Shown: positions 43,521 through 51,889, counted from the first letter of the stretch. The stretch is 64,000 nt of DNA from Nocardia sp. NBC_00508 (GCF_036346875.1 NZ_CP107852.1:4154001-4218000), one strand, 5' to 3'. The notes: a model not told the origin generated them from the letters alone. Numbers and translations: made by a program.

Positions 43521-43763
43521 TTGAGCACCAACCCCTTCGATGATGAAGACGGCCGCTTCTTCGTCCTGGTCAACGACGAAGAACAGCATTCCCTGTGGCC
43601 GGCCTTCGCAGAGGTTCCAGCCGGATGGCGAGTCGTGTTCGGCGAGGACAGCCGCGCCGCCTGTGTCGAGTACGTGGAAAAGAACTGGACCGACATGCGT
43701 CCGAAGAGCCTGCGCGACGCCATGGCCGCGGACGATGCGGCCCGCCAGGGAGCGCAGTCCTGA
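43521..43763 (+). CDS. MbtH-like protein
   Basis: An 80-residue MbtH family protein: STNPFDDEDGRFFVLVNDE, EQHSLWPAFAEVPAGWRVVF and the family signature NWTDMRPKSLRDAM. MbtH proteins bind and activate adenylation domains of non-ribosomal peptide synthetases. TTG 43521 with GAGGTG upstream gives the standard N-terminus; GTG 43515 would add two residues. No synthetase lies in this window, so it must act in trans, for example on siderophore or lipopeptide synthetases encoded elsewhere. A strong terminator follows. Confidence 0.92.
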   Translation: MSTNPFDDEDGRFFVLVNDEEQHSLWPAFAEVPAGWRVVFGEDSRAACVEYVEKNWTDMRPKSLRDAMAADDAARQGAQS

Positions 43764-43805
43764 TCCCGCGGTAATCGATACTGCGCCGGGGACGATCGAC
43801 CGCCG

Positions 43806-43836
43806 CTGCGTGACACCGAAACCCGGTGTCACGCAG
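43806..43836 (+). terminator. Hairpin terminator after the mbtH-like gene
   Basis: CTGCGTGACACCG (43806-43818) pairs over 13 bp with CGGTGTCACGCAG (43824-43836) across a 5-nt loop, 43 bp past the stop codon and 37 bp before the tRNA gene. Confidence 0.8.
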
Positions 43837-43872
43837 TCGGCGCGCCCGGCTATGATGACAACCGCTTTTCCC

Positions 43873-43947
43873 GCCTCCTTAGCTCAGTGGTAGAGCACTC
43901 GCCTTGTAAGCGAGCGGTCGTCAGTTCAATCCTGACAGGGGGCTCCA
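43873..43947 (+). tRNA. tRNA-Thr (anticodon TGT)
   Basis: A full cloverleaf can be drawn: acceptor GCCTCCT/AGGGGGC, D-arm GCTC AGTGGTA GAGC, anticodon arm CTCGC-CTTGTAA-GCGAG with TGT, and T-arm GTCAG TTCAATC CTGAC. Encoded CCA ends at 43947. It reads ACA codons. Confidence 0.95.
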
Positions 43948-43960
43948 GTAGCCGCTTCGC

Positions 43961-44037
43961 GCCTGAGCTCAGTGGTAGAGGCCGTGCCCGTTGTTGTAAG
44001 CGAGCGGTCGTCAGTTCAATCCTGACGGGGGGCTCCA
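43961..44037 (+). pseudogene. Degenerate second copy of tRNA-Thr
   Basis: The D-arm region and the 3' half (anticodon 3' side, variable loop, T-arm, CCA) repeat the preceding tRNA almost exactly, 90 bp further on. The 5' acceptor strand and the anticodon stem are corrupted (CCCGTTGTTGTAAGCGAG), so it cannot fold properly. A still shorter fragment (D-arm fused to GGGGGCTCCA) follows at 44051-44073. Confidence 0.8.
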
Positions 44038-44050
44038 GCAGCCGCTTCGC

Positions 44051-44073
44051 GCCTGAGCTCAGTGGGGGCTCCA
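44051..44073 (+). repeat. Third, truncated tRNA-Thr fragment
   Basis: GCCTGAGCTCAGTG joined directly to GGGGCTCCA; the middle of the tRNA unit has been deleted. Together with the intact gene and the pseudo-copy, it marks repeated recombination at the tRNA 3' end. Confidence 0.7.
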
Positions 44074-44093
44074 AGCAGCCGCTGGGCGTGTGA

Positions 44094-45230
44094 TCAGCGG
44101 CTGAGGCCGTTCAACGGAGGCTCTATCTCGGTCATCAACATGCGCAGTGTGAGCGAGTGCTTCTCCGGGGGTAGCGCGTCGAGTGCCGCCCGCGCCAGTT
44201 TCACTCCCTGGGCCCGGTCCCCGGCCCGAACCAACATCAAGCCTCGATGCATGTCCAAGTGGGTCGCGAACCGGGGCAGCGAGTCGGGCAGTTCGGTCCG
44301 TGCCGCTTCCTGGGCTTGGACCGCCAGCCGTTCGTCGCCGAGCCGGGCGGCGAGCAGGGACAGGAAGACGTTCACGCGCCACCACGGCACCGCGTAGTCG
44401 GAGGTCTGCTCTTCGGAGCCGGAACGGTCGAACGCGCGGCGGCCGTCGTCGCTCAGCTGACGGGCGGTGTGGGTGTCGCCTTGGAGTGCGGCCGCATGCG
44501 CCTTCCCCCATAGCGCATTGAGGCGGCCGAGACCGGGTCGCTCCGAGATTGCCAGAGCTTGATCGGCGAATTCGTGTGCGACCGGCAACCCCGCACCTTC
44601 GTAGCCGAGGGCGATCGCGGCGCGGCCGCGCACCCAAGTCCGGGTATCGGTGTCGCCGGATCGGTCCGCCGCTTCGGCCGCCATGCGATACCACGAGATC
44701 GCCTTGTTGCCGTCGGAGCCGGGGTAGGTCTTCGCGAACAGGGTCATGAGCCGGGCGGCGACGGCCCACATGCGTGGGGAATCGAGCTGCTGTTGCAGCA
44801 CGACCAGATCAGCGGCGAGCCGCTGCTGGATCTGCGCCGCACCCTGGCTCATGTAGTCGGTGCCGTACTGAGAAAGCTTGCCTTCCCACTCGTCGATTAC
44901 TGGCCCGGTCGAATGCAGCTGCGCGGAAAACCCGTGCGAGAGAAGATCCGACGCCACCACAGGTGCGATCGAGGTAGCCGCAAGATGCGATAGGAATTCA
45001 CGCCGGTTCACATCGGCCTCCAACAAGCTCAGCGGACAATCCAGCACCGTGGCCAGATGGCGCAGCCAGAACGGCGACGGCTCGGTTCTGCCCGACTCCC
45101 AGTGCCGCGAAATGTATTCCCGCGTCATGTTGTAGCCCGACACCTTGGACAGCTCAGCCGCCAACTTGCCCTGACTCCAGCCCATGGCGGTGCGCAACTG
45201 CCTGATCAGATCGCCCGTGGCCCCCGACAT
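44094..45230 (-). CDS. XRE-family regulator with helical-repeat C-terminal domain
   Basis: A 378-residue protein. Residues about 5-65 form a helix-turn-helix (LIRQLRTAMGWSQGKLAAEL, REYISRHWESGRTEPS). A linker with NRREFLSHLAATSIAPVV is typical of this actinobacterial class. The rest is alpha-helical TPR-like repeat (AISWYRMAAEAADRSGD, ALAISERPGLGRLNALWGKA). Such regulators sense small ligands or peptides and are frequent in accessory regions. It ends 20 bp from the decayed tRNA copies. Target genes are unknown; the small gene at 45497 is divergent. Confidence 0.8.
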   Translation of the reverse strand: MSGATGDLIRQLRTAMGWSQGKLAAELSKVSGYNMTREYISRHWESGRTEPSPFWLRHLATVLDCPLSLLEADVNRREFLSHLAATSIAPVVASDLLSHGFSAQLHSTGPVIDEWEGKLSQYGTDYMSQGAAQIQQRLAADLVVLQQQLDSPRMWAVAARLMTLFAKTYPGSDGNKAISWYRMAAEAADRSGDTDTRTWVRGRAAIALGYEGAGLPVAHEFADQALAISERPGLGRLNALWGKAHAAALQGDTHTARQLSDDGRRAFDRSGSEEQTSDYAVPWWRVNVFLSLLAARLGDERLAVQAQEAARTELPDSLPRFATHLDMHRGLMLVRAGDRAQGVKLARAALDALPPEKHSLTLRMLMTEIEPPLNGLSR

Positions 45231-45496
45231 ACCACCAGCCTGCCACCTCCCCGGCCGAAAATGCCCGCCGAACGGTCGAATGCCACCCCCATGCCACTAG
45301 TACGGCTACGGCTGCCCTCATCGCGCGGCGTCGTGCCGGTCATGCCACCAGTGGTGCCACTGCTGCCAGCGCCGTATGCGCGGAACGCTCTAGACGTAGG
45401 CCCCGGCGCGGGGATGTTCGCCAGTGGTCGCCGCGCTCTGACGATTCCCCCGCGCCGGGTGCCCACACCAAGACACGCGAACACGGCAGGGGTGAA

Positions 45497-45817
45497 ATGG
45501 TGGGGTTCAACTGGTGGCGGGAAGCCGAGCCGGATGAAACATCGGCGCAAGCGATCATCGACCGCGTGCAGGAGGAGTGGCGAGCCGAACGCCGCCGCAC
45601 ACGTATCTGGACTGAGCAGGCGGCCGACGCCCGCCTATGGCCGATCGGGTGGCCGCATGAGGCACCTGACCACCCGCTGAGTGTGTCCGAAGCGCACTGG
45701 ACCATGCAGCGGCATCGTGGATGCCACGTCGACGAGTGCCCGCGCAAGGCAGCGGCACGGCAAGCGTTGATCGACGCCGGGCGCATCGTGCCCGACACCT
45801 CGCGTAGGTATCAATGA
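45497..45817 (+). CDS. Hypothetical protein, 106 residues
   Basis: Unrecognised small protein, hydrophilic and Arg/Trp-rich (FNWWREAEPDETSAQAIID, ARLWPIGWPHEAPDHP). The His/Cys pair in HWTMQRHRGCHVDECPRK could bind metal. The ATG is preceded by AGGGG at a good distance, and codon bias supports coding. It diverges from the XRE-TPR gene, and similar small proteins tend to accompany such regulators in accessory DNA. No function is proposed. Confidence 0.65.
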   Translation: MVGFNWWREAEPDETSAQAIIDRVQEEWRAERRRTRIWTEQAADARLWPIGWPHEAPDHPLSVSEAHWTMQRHRGCHVDECPRKAAARQALIDAGRIVPDTSRRYQ

Positions 45818-46193
45818 CTTTCGTTCTGTCGCCGCACCTCGGACACGGGTGGCAACGAATCAGGGCTTTTGCGACATGATCATTCGCGTCTAGTTGCGGT
45901 GTTCCAGTGGCGCGGCCGACCGGTATGTGCCGCGAACGGCGGGCAGACTTCGGTGCCGATCGTCGGCATGTTCTCGGCAATGGGAATCTGTGCAGGCGAC
46001 CAGGTCTCGCTGCGGGTTCGGTGAGGTCACGGGCAAACACCAGATGGGGATCAACCCGTGCATGGGTGCATCTCCTGTTACCATCGCGCCGAATCTGACT
46101 ATGTCGGGTTCTCCATCTGTCGAAAGTTGTTGAGATGTACGAACATAACGCGTTACTGCAAACCAGCGCGCGGACTCGTACGGGGGGTGCGCG
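45818..46193. other. Gene-free stretch before the lysin-like gene
   Basis: This 376-bp gap has lower GC than its surroundings and no open frame with codon bias. It probably contains the promoter of the lysin-like gene. I see no terminator or clear repeat. Confidence 0.5.
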
Positions 46194-47912
46194 ATGACTG
46201 AACTGATCGACTTCTCCGCGGCGCTGATCGAACCGCAAGCGATCGAGGACGCTGGATATGCCGGTGTCATCGGCTACTTCAGCGATTCCCGGCCGGGCAC
46301 GAATTTCGGAGCGAAACCGCTGCGGCGCGAATATTGCGACCGATTACGTGCCATCGGACTGGAGATAGTTACCAATTATCAGTACGGCAAAGGGGAAACC
46401 TCGGATTGGAGGGGCGGCTTCGACGCGGGCGTGCATCATGCGCGGATCGCACTGAACTATCATCTCGCGGCCGGCGGACCGGAATTCCGGCCGCTGTATG
46501 CTCCCGTTGACGCGAATCCTTCCCTGAACGAGTGGAATTCGCTGATCGCACCGTTTCTGCGGGGCTGGGCATCGGTGGTCGGCCTGGAGTGGACCGGCAT
46601 GTACGGCAACGCGCGGTGCATCGACTGGGCGCTGGAGGACGGTGTCGCCACGTGGTTCTGGCAACACAACTGGTCCGGCGACCCTTCGATCAACGGGGAT
46701 CATCCGGCCGCGCACATCCACCAGATCCGCATCGACAGCGACCGGGTCGGGGGCGTCGTGGTGGACGTGAACAAAGTACTCGCCGACGACTACGGCCAAT
46801 GGTCGAAAGCGGCGAATCCGAATGAAGGGGGAAACATGAACAAGCCTGAGTACACCGAAATCGACCGTATGGGCAACTCCGCGTCCAGCCGCCACGGGGC
46901 GCGCGTCACCAACTTCCTGCTACACACCCAGGAGGGCAACGGAACCGCGGAGAGCCTGGCGAATTACCTCAACAATCCCAACAATGGCGTGAGCTACCAC
47001 TACACGGTCCGCGATCGCATCGTCGTCGATGTCGTCGACACCGACCTGGCGAGCTGGTCTGTGCTGGACGCGAATCCCTACACGATCAACCTATGCTTCG
47101 CGGGCAGCCGTGCCGCCTGGAGCCGGAACGACTGGCTACGTATCCGCGACGACATCCGGATCGCGGCGTGGCTGGCGGTGCAGGACGCCAGGAAATACGG
47201 TTTCGACACGCATGTCATCGCGCCGCCTTATGAACGGCGCGACGGGATCTCCGACCACAAGTACGTGACCGAGGTTCTCGGTTTCGGTACGCACACGGAT
47301 GTCGGACCGAACTTCCCGTGGGACGTCTTCGCCGACGATGTGCGCGGCTTCGCCACTGGCGAACCGGGCGGCGGGTCGGAGCCGAACGCGATCAACGATA
47401 GCGCCGCCGCGAATCCATGGCTGGGCAGAAGGATCACCGAGGGCGAAATCGCGACGCCCGACGGTGTCGGCCGCTTCGCCCAGTTCGAGCACGGCTATAT
47501 CTACTGGCACCCCGACACCGGCGCACACCCGATCCCGGAAACGCTGTGGGGAAAGTTCGAGGAATTGCGCTGGGAGGCGGGTCCGCTCGGCTACCCGGTC
47601 ACCGACCGGACGATCCTGAAGGGTCCGGACGGCCAGCCGTCCGGCGAGGTGCAGGGGTTCCAGGGCGGCGCGCTCTATCGACAGCAAACGAGCGAACGCG
47701 CCTTCTGGGTGCACGGCGCGATCCGTGACCGCTGGAACCGCTCCGGCCACGAGAACGGGCCGCTGGGCTGGCCGAAGACCGACGAGATCCCCTGGGACAC
47801 CGGCACGTACCAGGACTATGAGCACGGCCGGATCTACTGGACCCCGAGCCAGACGCTGGCGACGGTCTCGGTCGGCGGAGTGGATACTCCGCTGCACGAC
47901 GTGGCGAGCTGA
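46194..47912 (+). CDS. DUF1906 - N-acetylmuramoyl-L-alanine amidase - LGFP repeat protein (lysin-like)
   Basis: A 572-residue three-part protein. Residues about 1-205 are a DUF1906/Rv2525c-type glycoside-hydrolase-like barrel (IDFSAALIEPQAIEDAGY, VVGLEWTGMYGN). Residues about 215-395 form an amidase_2 domain with zinc-binding His in LLHTQEG and the FGTHTDVGPNFPWD ending. Residues about 420-560 hold LGFP repeats (PLGYPVTD, PLGWPKTDEIPW) that bind mycolyl-arabinogalactan-peptidoglycan. There is no signal peptide, as in phage endolysins. An internal in-frame ATG at 46836 has a strong AAGGGG ribosome site, so an amidase-LGFP short form may also be made. Confidence 0.82.
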   Translation: MTELIDFSAALIEPQAIEDAGYAGVIGYFSDSRPGTNFGAKPLRREYCDRLRAIGLEIVTNYQYGKGETSDWRGGFDAGVHHARIALNYHLAAGGPEFRPLYAPVDANPSLNEWNSLIAPFLRGWASVVGLEWTGMYGNARCIDWALEDGVATWFWQHNWSGDPSINGDHPAAHIHQIRIDSDRVGGVVVDVNKVLADDYGQWSKAANPNEGGNMNKPEYTEIDRMGNSASSRHGARVTNFLLHTQEGNGTAESLANYLNNPNNGVSYHYTVRDRIVVDVVDTDLASWSVLDANPYTINLCFAGSRAAWSRNDWLRIRDDIRIAAWLAVQDARKYGFDTHVIAPPYERRDGISDHKYVTEVLGFGTHTDVGPNFPWDVFADDVRGFATGEPGGGSEPNAINDSAAANPWLGRRITEGEIATPDGVGRFAQFEHGYIYWHPDTGAHPIPETLWGKFEELRWEAGPLGYPVTDRTILKGPDGQPSGEVQGFQGGALYRQQTSERAFWVHGAIRDRWNRSGHENGPLGWPKTDEIPWDTGTYQDYEHGRIYWTPSQTLATVSVGGVDTPLHDVAS

Positions 47913-47928
47913 CCGCGATAGAGGTGAA

Positions 47929-47962
47929 GGGAGCGGCCGACCACGAGGGGTCGGCCCCTCCC
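47929..47962 (+). terminator. Hairpin terminator after the lysin-like gene
   Basis: GGGAGCGGCCGACC and GGTCGGCCCCTCCC pair with one mismatch (14-bp stem, short loop), 17 bp after the stop codon. Confidence 0.7.
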
Positions 47963-48010
47963 CCGGAACCGAGGGACGACTGACTACGACGCGACGTGAC
48001 GGCTGATTTC

Positions 48011-48126
48011 GCGTGCACATGGGTAACTCGCCGGAGACGTCCAGAACTCGAGCGACACCCAGCGCAGGACCTGAACGCAAATCGCGCGGCACCCGGCTGG
48101 TACGGCCTGAAGACTCGGAGAGGCGG
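48011..48126 (+). repeat. Left arm of a 116-bp inverted repeat flanking HIT-PH-purD
   Basis: The sequence from the CACATGGGTAACTC block to CGGAGAGGCGG matches the reverse complement of 50585-50700 at roughly 80 percent by eye. Shared exact blocks include GACCTGAACGCAAA and GTACGGCCT. A partial second copy follows at 48132-48200 and runs into the HIT gene's 3' end. Confidence 0.85.
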
Positions 48127-48131
48127 AGGAG

Positions 48132-48200
48132 CACCCAACGCAGGACCTGAACGCAAATCCCGCGCTCTAGCTAGTACGGCCTAAAGACCCGGAGAGGCGG
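48132..48200 (+). repeat. Partial second copy of the same repeat
   Basis: CACCCAACGCAGGACCTGAA onward repeats the second half of the 48011-48126 element. It covers the stop codon and last codons of the minus-strand HIT gene (SPASPGL), so part of the repeat is coding. Confidence 0.82.
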
Positions 48201-48636
48201 GGGAGTCGGGAGAGTCGGGGACGTTGGCGCCGTAGCCGAGGTCGCGCAGTGCCTGCTTGATCTTGGCCTGGGCCTCGTCGATGGATTCGGGGCTCGGATT
48301 CGGGTCCGCGCTGGAGATGTCGAAGTCACCCAGAGTGAAGGCCGGGAACACGTGCACGTGCAGGTGCGGCACTTCCATACCGGCGATCAGCAGGCCGGCG
48401 CGCGGCGCGTCCCACGCCGCGCGCACGGCCTGCCCGATCTTCTGCGCCACGCCGGTGAGCCGGGCGAGGGTGTTGGCGTCGACCTCCTGCCACTGGTCGA
48501 TTTCCTTGCGCGGCACGACCAGGGTGTGGCCCGGGGTGATCGGGGCGATGGTGAGGAAGCCGACAAACTCGTCGTCCTCCCAGACGAATCGGCCCGGAAG
48601 CTGACCGGCGATGATCGCACTGAAGACAGAAGCCAT
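48181..48636 (-). CDS. HIT-family nucleotide hydrolase/transferase
   Basis: A 151-residue HIT protein. The histidine triad is HLHVHVF (about residues 90-96), and the upstream strand is FLTIAPITPGHTLVVPRKE. HIT proteins hydrolyse nucleoside phosphoramidates or dinucleoside polyphosphates in the cytosol. The ATG at 48636 yields the normal N-terminus SVFSAIIAGQLPGRFVWEDD. The last residues, a Ser/Pro tail, are encoded by the dispersed repeat and are probably not native to the family. A second HIT gene lies at 56282. Confidence 0.87.
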   Translation of the reverse strand: MASVFSAIIAGQLPGRFVWEDDEFVGFLTIAPITPGHTLVVPRKEIDQWQEVDANTLARLTGVAQKIGQAVRAAWDAPRAGLLIAGMEVPHLHVHVFPAFTLGDFDISSADPNPSPESIDEAQAKIKQALRDLGYGANVPDSPDSPASPGL

Positions 48637-48684
48637 GCTCCGCAGACTAGACCGGTTCATCTACCACGGGGCTGCGCCGGCGTG

Positions 48685-49062
48685 CTACACCGCGACGAAG
48701 TGCGACAGGATGCCCTGCACCTCGTAGATGTCCACCTGGCGGTTGAACCGCTTCTGCAGGGGTTCGGGAGTGCCCGCGATCCAGATGGCCAGTTCGGCGT
48801 CCAGATCGAAGGTGCCGGCGGTCTCCACCGAGAAATGTGTGATCGCGCGGTAGGGGACGCTGTGGTAGCTCACCTTCCGGCCGGTTACCCCCTGCTTGTC
48901 GATCAGGATCAGGCGGCGGTTCGTGAACAGCATGGCGTCGCGGACCAGCAGGTACGCGGCGTAGATCTGTTCACCATTGCCGAGGAGCTTGGCGTACTCC
49001 TGTTGCGCCTGGCCCGGATCGATCCGGCCGGCATTGCCCATTAGTCCGTCGATCAGACCCAT
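48685..49062 (-). CDS. PH-domain (YvbH/DUF1696-like) protein
   Basis: A 125-residue protein of the bacterial pleckstrin-homology type: YAAYLLVRDAMLFTNRRLILIDKQG, VSYHSVPYRAITHFSVETAG, FDLDAELAIWI. These proteins form ring oligomers and probably bind membranes or proteins. ATG at 49062 with AGGA about 9 bp upstream. It sits between HIT and purD inside the inverted-repeat-bracketed block. Role unknown. Confidence 0.82.
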   Translation of the reverse strand: MGLIDGLMGNAGRIDPGQAQQEYAKLLGNGEQIYAAYLLVRDAMLFTNRRLILIDKQGVTGRKVSYHSVPYRAITHFSVETAGTFDLDAELAIWIAGTPEPLQKRFNRQVDIYEVQGILSHFVAV

Positions 49063-49336
49063 GGTCAGCACATCCTTCAGGTGCTCCGGTGCGGTCGGAG
49101 TGGCGCATGTCCGCCCACATCCGTTGTCCCCATTCATCATCCCCCGCACACGGACCGGCAGCGATGAAGACGGCGATCGGGTCGTTCTGCGGCTGCCTCG
49201 GCCTCGGCTCGGCCCGGCGCGGGCTGCGTGCGGATTCCGTTCGGCCGGGTCTGCTATATGGCTGCCTCGGTCTTCGCCCGGCACGGTGCGGGGCCGCGGA
49301 CGGACTGCCTCCGGCTGCGCCCATTAGTCTGTTGCC

Positions 49337-50605
49337 GTGCGTGTACTCGTCATCGGTTCCGGAGCCCGTGAACATGCCCTCGTCCTGGCGCTGCGCCGGG
49401 ACCCCGCGGTGACCGCGCTGTTCGCCGCCCCCGGCAACGCGGGGATCGCCCAGCACGCGGAGGTCCGACCAGTCGACCCGTCTTCCGCCGAGGACGTGGT
49501 CGCGCTGGCCACCGAGGTGAACGCCGACCTCGTGGTGATCGGGCCCGAGGTTCCGCTCGTGCTCGGGGTCGCCGACGCGGTGCGCGCCGCGGGCATCGCC
49601 TGCTTCGGCCCGTCCGCCGCCGCCGCCCGGATCGAGGGTTCCAAGGCGTTCGCCAAGGACGTGATGGCCGCGGCAGGCGTGCGCACCGCGCATAGCGAGG
49701 TCGTGGACAGCCCGGCCGAACTCGACGACGCACTCGACCGCTTCGGCCCCACCTGGGTGGTGAAGGACGACGGACTGGCCGCGGGCAAGGGCGTCGTGGT
49801 GACCGCCGACCGATCCGCCGCGCGCGAGCACGGCGCGGAACTGCTCGAACAGGGCCACCCGGTGCTGCTGGAATCGTTCCTCGACGGACCGGAAGTGTCA
49901 CTGTTCTGCTTGGTCGACGGCGAGACCGTGCTGCCGCTGCTGCCCGCGCAGGACCACAAGCGCGTCGGCGATGGCGACACCGGACCCAACACCGGCGGCA
50001 TGGGCGCCTACACGCCGCTGCCCTGGCTGCCCGACCAGACCGTCACCGCGATCATCGAGGATGTGGTGAAACCCGTTGCCGCCGAACTGGTGCGACGCGG
50101 GAGCGGATTCTCCGGTCTGCTCTACGCGGGCCTGGCGATCGGCAAGGACGGTCCCGCCGTGGTCGAATTCAATTGCCGCTTCGGCGATCCCGAGACGCAG
50201 GCGGTGCTCGCGCTGCTGGACAGCCCGCTCGGCGAGCTGCTCAACGCCACCGCCACCGGCACGCTCGCGCAGGTCGCGCCGCCGCGCTGGCGCGATGGTT
50301 CGGCGATCACCGTGGTACTCGCCGCCGAGAACTATCCTGGTCGCCCGCGCGTCGGCGATGCCATCTCCGGTGCGGGGGAAGGCGCGCTCGACGACAGCGC
50401 CACGGTCTTGCACGCCGGGACCGCGCTGCGCGAAGACGGCGCGCTGGTCTCCGCGGGCGGCAGGGTGCTGAACGTGGTCGGCGTCGGCGCCGACCTGGTG
50501 GAGGCTCGCACACGCGCCTACGACCGCATCGGCGCGATCAAGCTTCCGGGCAGCCACTACCGCACGGATATCGGTCTGGCTGTTCCGCCTCTCCGGGACT
50601 TTTAG
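49337..50605 (+). CDS. purD: Phosphoribosylamine-glycine ligase PurD
   Basis: A 422-residue ATP-grasp enzyme (GAR synthetase), the second step of de novo purine synthesis. Typical blocks are MRVLVIGSGAREHAL, GPEVPLVLGVAD, KDDGLAAGKGVVV, GPNTGGMGAY and VEFNCRFGDPETQ. GTG at 49337. The 3' end (AVPPLRDF) lies in one arm of the 116-bp inverted repeat. Together with purB and purS it places the region in a purine cluster akin to M. tuberculosis Rv0772-Rv0788. Confidence 0.96.
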   Translation: MRVLVIGSGAREHALVLALRRDPAVTALFAAPGNAGIAQHAEVRPVDPSSAEDVVALATEVNADLVVIGPEVPLVLGVADAVRAAGIACFGPSAAAARIEGSKAFAKDVMAAAGVRTAHSEVVDSPAELDDALDRFGPTWVVKDDGLAAGKGVVVTADRSAAREHGAELLEQGHPVLLESFLDGPEVSLFCLVDGETVLPLLPAQDHKRVGDGDTGPNTGGMGAYTPLPWLPDQTVTAIIEDVVKPVAAELVRRGSGFSGLLYAGLAIGKDGPAVVEFNCRFGDPETQAVLALLDSPLGELLNATATGTLAQVAPPRWRDGSAITVVLAAENYPGRPRVGDAISGAGEGALDDSATVLHAGTALREDGALVSAGGRVLNVVGVGADLVEARTRAYDRIGAIKLPGSHYRTDIGLAVPPLRDF

Positions 50606-50700
50606 GCCGTACTAGTTGGGGGCGTGGGGTTTGCGTTCAGGTCTTGCGTTGGGTGGCCGCGCGGGTTCTGGGGTGCCCGGTGAGTTACCCATGTGCTTGC
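50585..50700 (-). repeat. Right arm of the inverted repeat, overlapping the purD 3' end
   Basis: Reverse-complement counterpart of 48011-48126, the same 116-bp length. It covers the last seven codons of purD and 95 bp beyond. The remaining 160 bp before the M23 gene show no feature. Confidence 0.85.
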
Positions 50701-50860
50701 GAGATCAGTAGTCGCGGCTCGCAGTGCTCTCGTGCTGTAGTTGGCCGCGCACAGCAAGCCATCGGCGCGGGGCGACGGCTCGCTTTGAGGACCGCTCTCG
50801 GGCTGCGTGCGGGGGATGCGCGGCGCGCTGGTTGGGTGTTCGCGGGGCCCCTGTTGCGGT

Positions 50861-51838
50861 TCAGTTGAAGGTCAGGCCGCGTAGCGCCAGCCAGTGCAGC
50901 GGGTCTACGTGGCGGCCGCCGACGATTACCTCGAAATGCAGGTGTGGGCCGGTCGAGTCGCCGCGGTTGCCCATGCGGGCGATCTGCATGCCCGCGGGCA
51001 CCCGTTCGCCGACCGAGACGAAGAAGTCGTACATGTGTCCGTAGACGGTGATGCTGCCATCGTCGTGGCGGATCCGTACCCAGAGACCGAAGCCCTGCGC
51101 CGGTCCCGCGTCGATGACCGTCCCGTCGGCGACCGCGTAGATCGGCGTGCCGATCGGTGCCGCGATATCGATCCCGTTGTGGAACGTGCCCCAGCGGGAA
51201 CCGAATCCGGAGGTGAAGGCCCCGTGCGTGGGCAGGACGAAGCCGCTGATGCCCGGTAGAAGCGGTCCGGGCTGAATCGGCGCGCTCCCGGTCATCCACG
51301 GTTGCCGCTCACCGGCGGTCGCGGCGGCTGCCTCGGCTTTGGCGCGTTCGAGGGTGGCGCGCGCGGCCGCCGTGACCACCGCCTGCTCGCGCCGCCGCTC
51401 ACCGTTGGCGATCGCGTTCAGCAACCGGCGCACCGATGGCGGCGTGCTCTGGACCTGCGGCGGATAGGCGACGGCGACGCGCTGCGCGCGGTCCGGCGCC
51501 GGGGTGCGTGCGGTAACCCTCCCGGCGAACGAGGTGTCGCCCGCGGCGAACACCGCGACCGCGACGAGCCCGGCCAGCAGCACTCTGTGCTCCCGCGCCA
51601 GCGCGAGCACATCCTCGCCGCTGGGCCTGCGCCGCCATAGGTCACGGGGGTCCGGTCTGCGTTCCCACCAGGTCCGCAGCTCGGATCGGCGGGTCCACAG
51701 GACACGCGGATCAAGTCCCTCGAACAGCGCTTGCGTGGGACGTTTCGGTGCTCGCGCACGCCAGTCACGCGGAATGACCCCGATGCCACCCACTCCGCGT
51801 ACTCGGTCGAGCCGGACTCGTCGAGCTTTCTCGAGCAT
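50861..51838 (-). CDS. M23-family (LytM) peptidase, membrane-anchored
   Basis: A protein of about 325 residues. A basic cytoplasmic N-terminus is followed by one hydrophobic segment (VLLAGLVAVAVFAAG), a coiled linker (ATLERAKAEAAAA), and a C-terminal LytM domain. The zinc motifs FHNGIDIAAPIG (HxxxD) and GPHLHFE (HxH) are intact, so it should be an active peptidoglycan endopeptidase outside the membrane. The start is uncertain (ATG 51838 or 51850) because neither has a ribosome site. It diverges from the aminotransferase gene. Confidence 0.85.
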   Translation of the reverse strand: MLEKARRVRLDRVRGVGGIGVIPRDWRARAPKRPTQALFEGLDPRVLWTRRSELRTWWERRPDPRDLWRRRPSGEDVLALAREHRVLLAGLVAVAVFAAGDTSFAGRVTARTPAPDRAQRVAVAYPPQVQSTPPSVRRLLNAIANGERRREQAVVTAAARATLERAKAEAAAATAGERQPWMTGSAPIQPGPLLPGISGFVLPTHGAFTSGFGSRWGTFHNGIDIAAPIGTPIYAVADGTVIDAGPAQGFGLWVRIRHDDGSITVYGHMYDFFVSVGERVPAGMQIARMGNRGDSTGPHLHFEVIVGGRHVDPLHWLALRGLTFN

Positions 51839-51889
51839 TACGCAGACCATAACCGCGATCGCGCGGAATGGTGCTCTACCGTCTGTCGA

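Noticed and set aside
43961..44037. Second functional tRNA
   Set aside because: The anticodon stem and 5' acceptor strand cannot pair, so it is a remnant.
51839..51889. KstR2-type site upstream of the AspB-like gene, expected from its M. tuberculosis context
   Set aside because: No CAAG/CTTG palindrome is present in the short divergent spacer.
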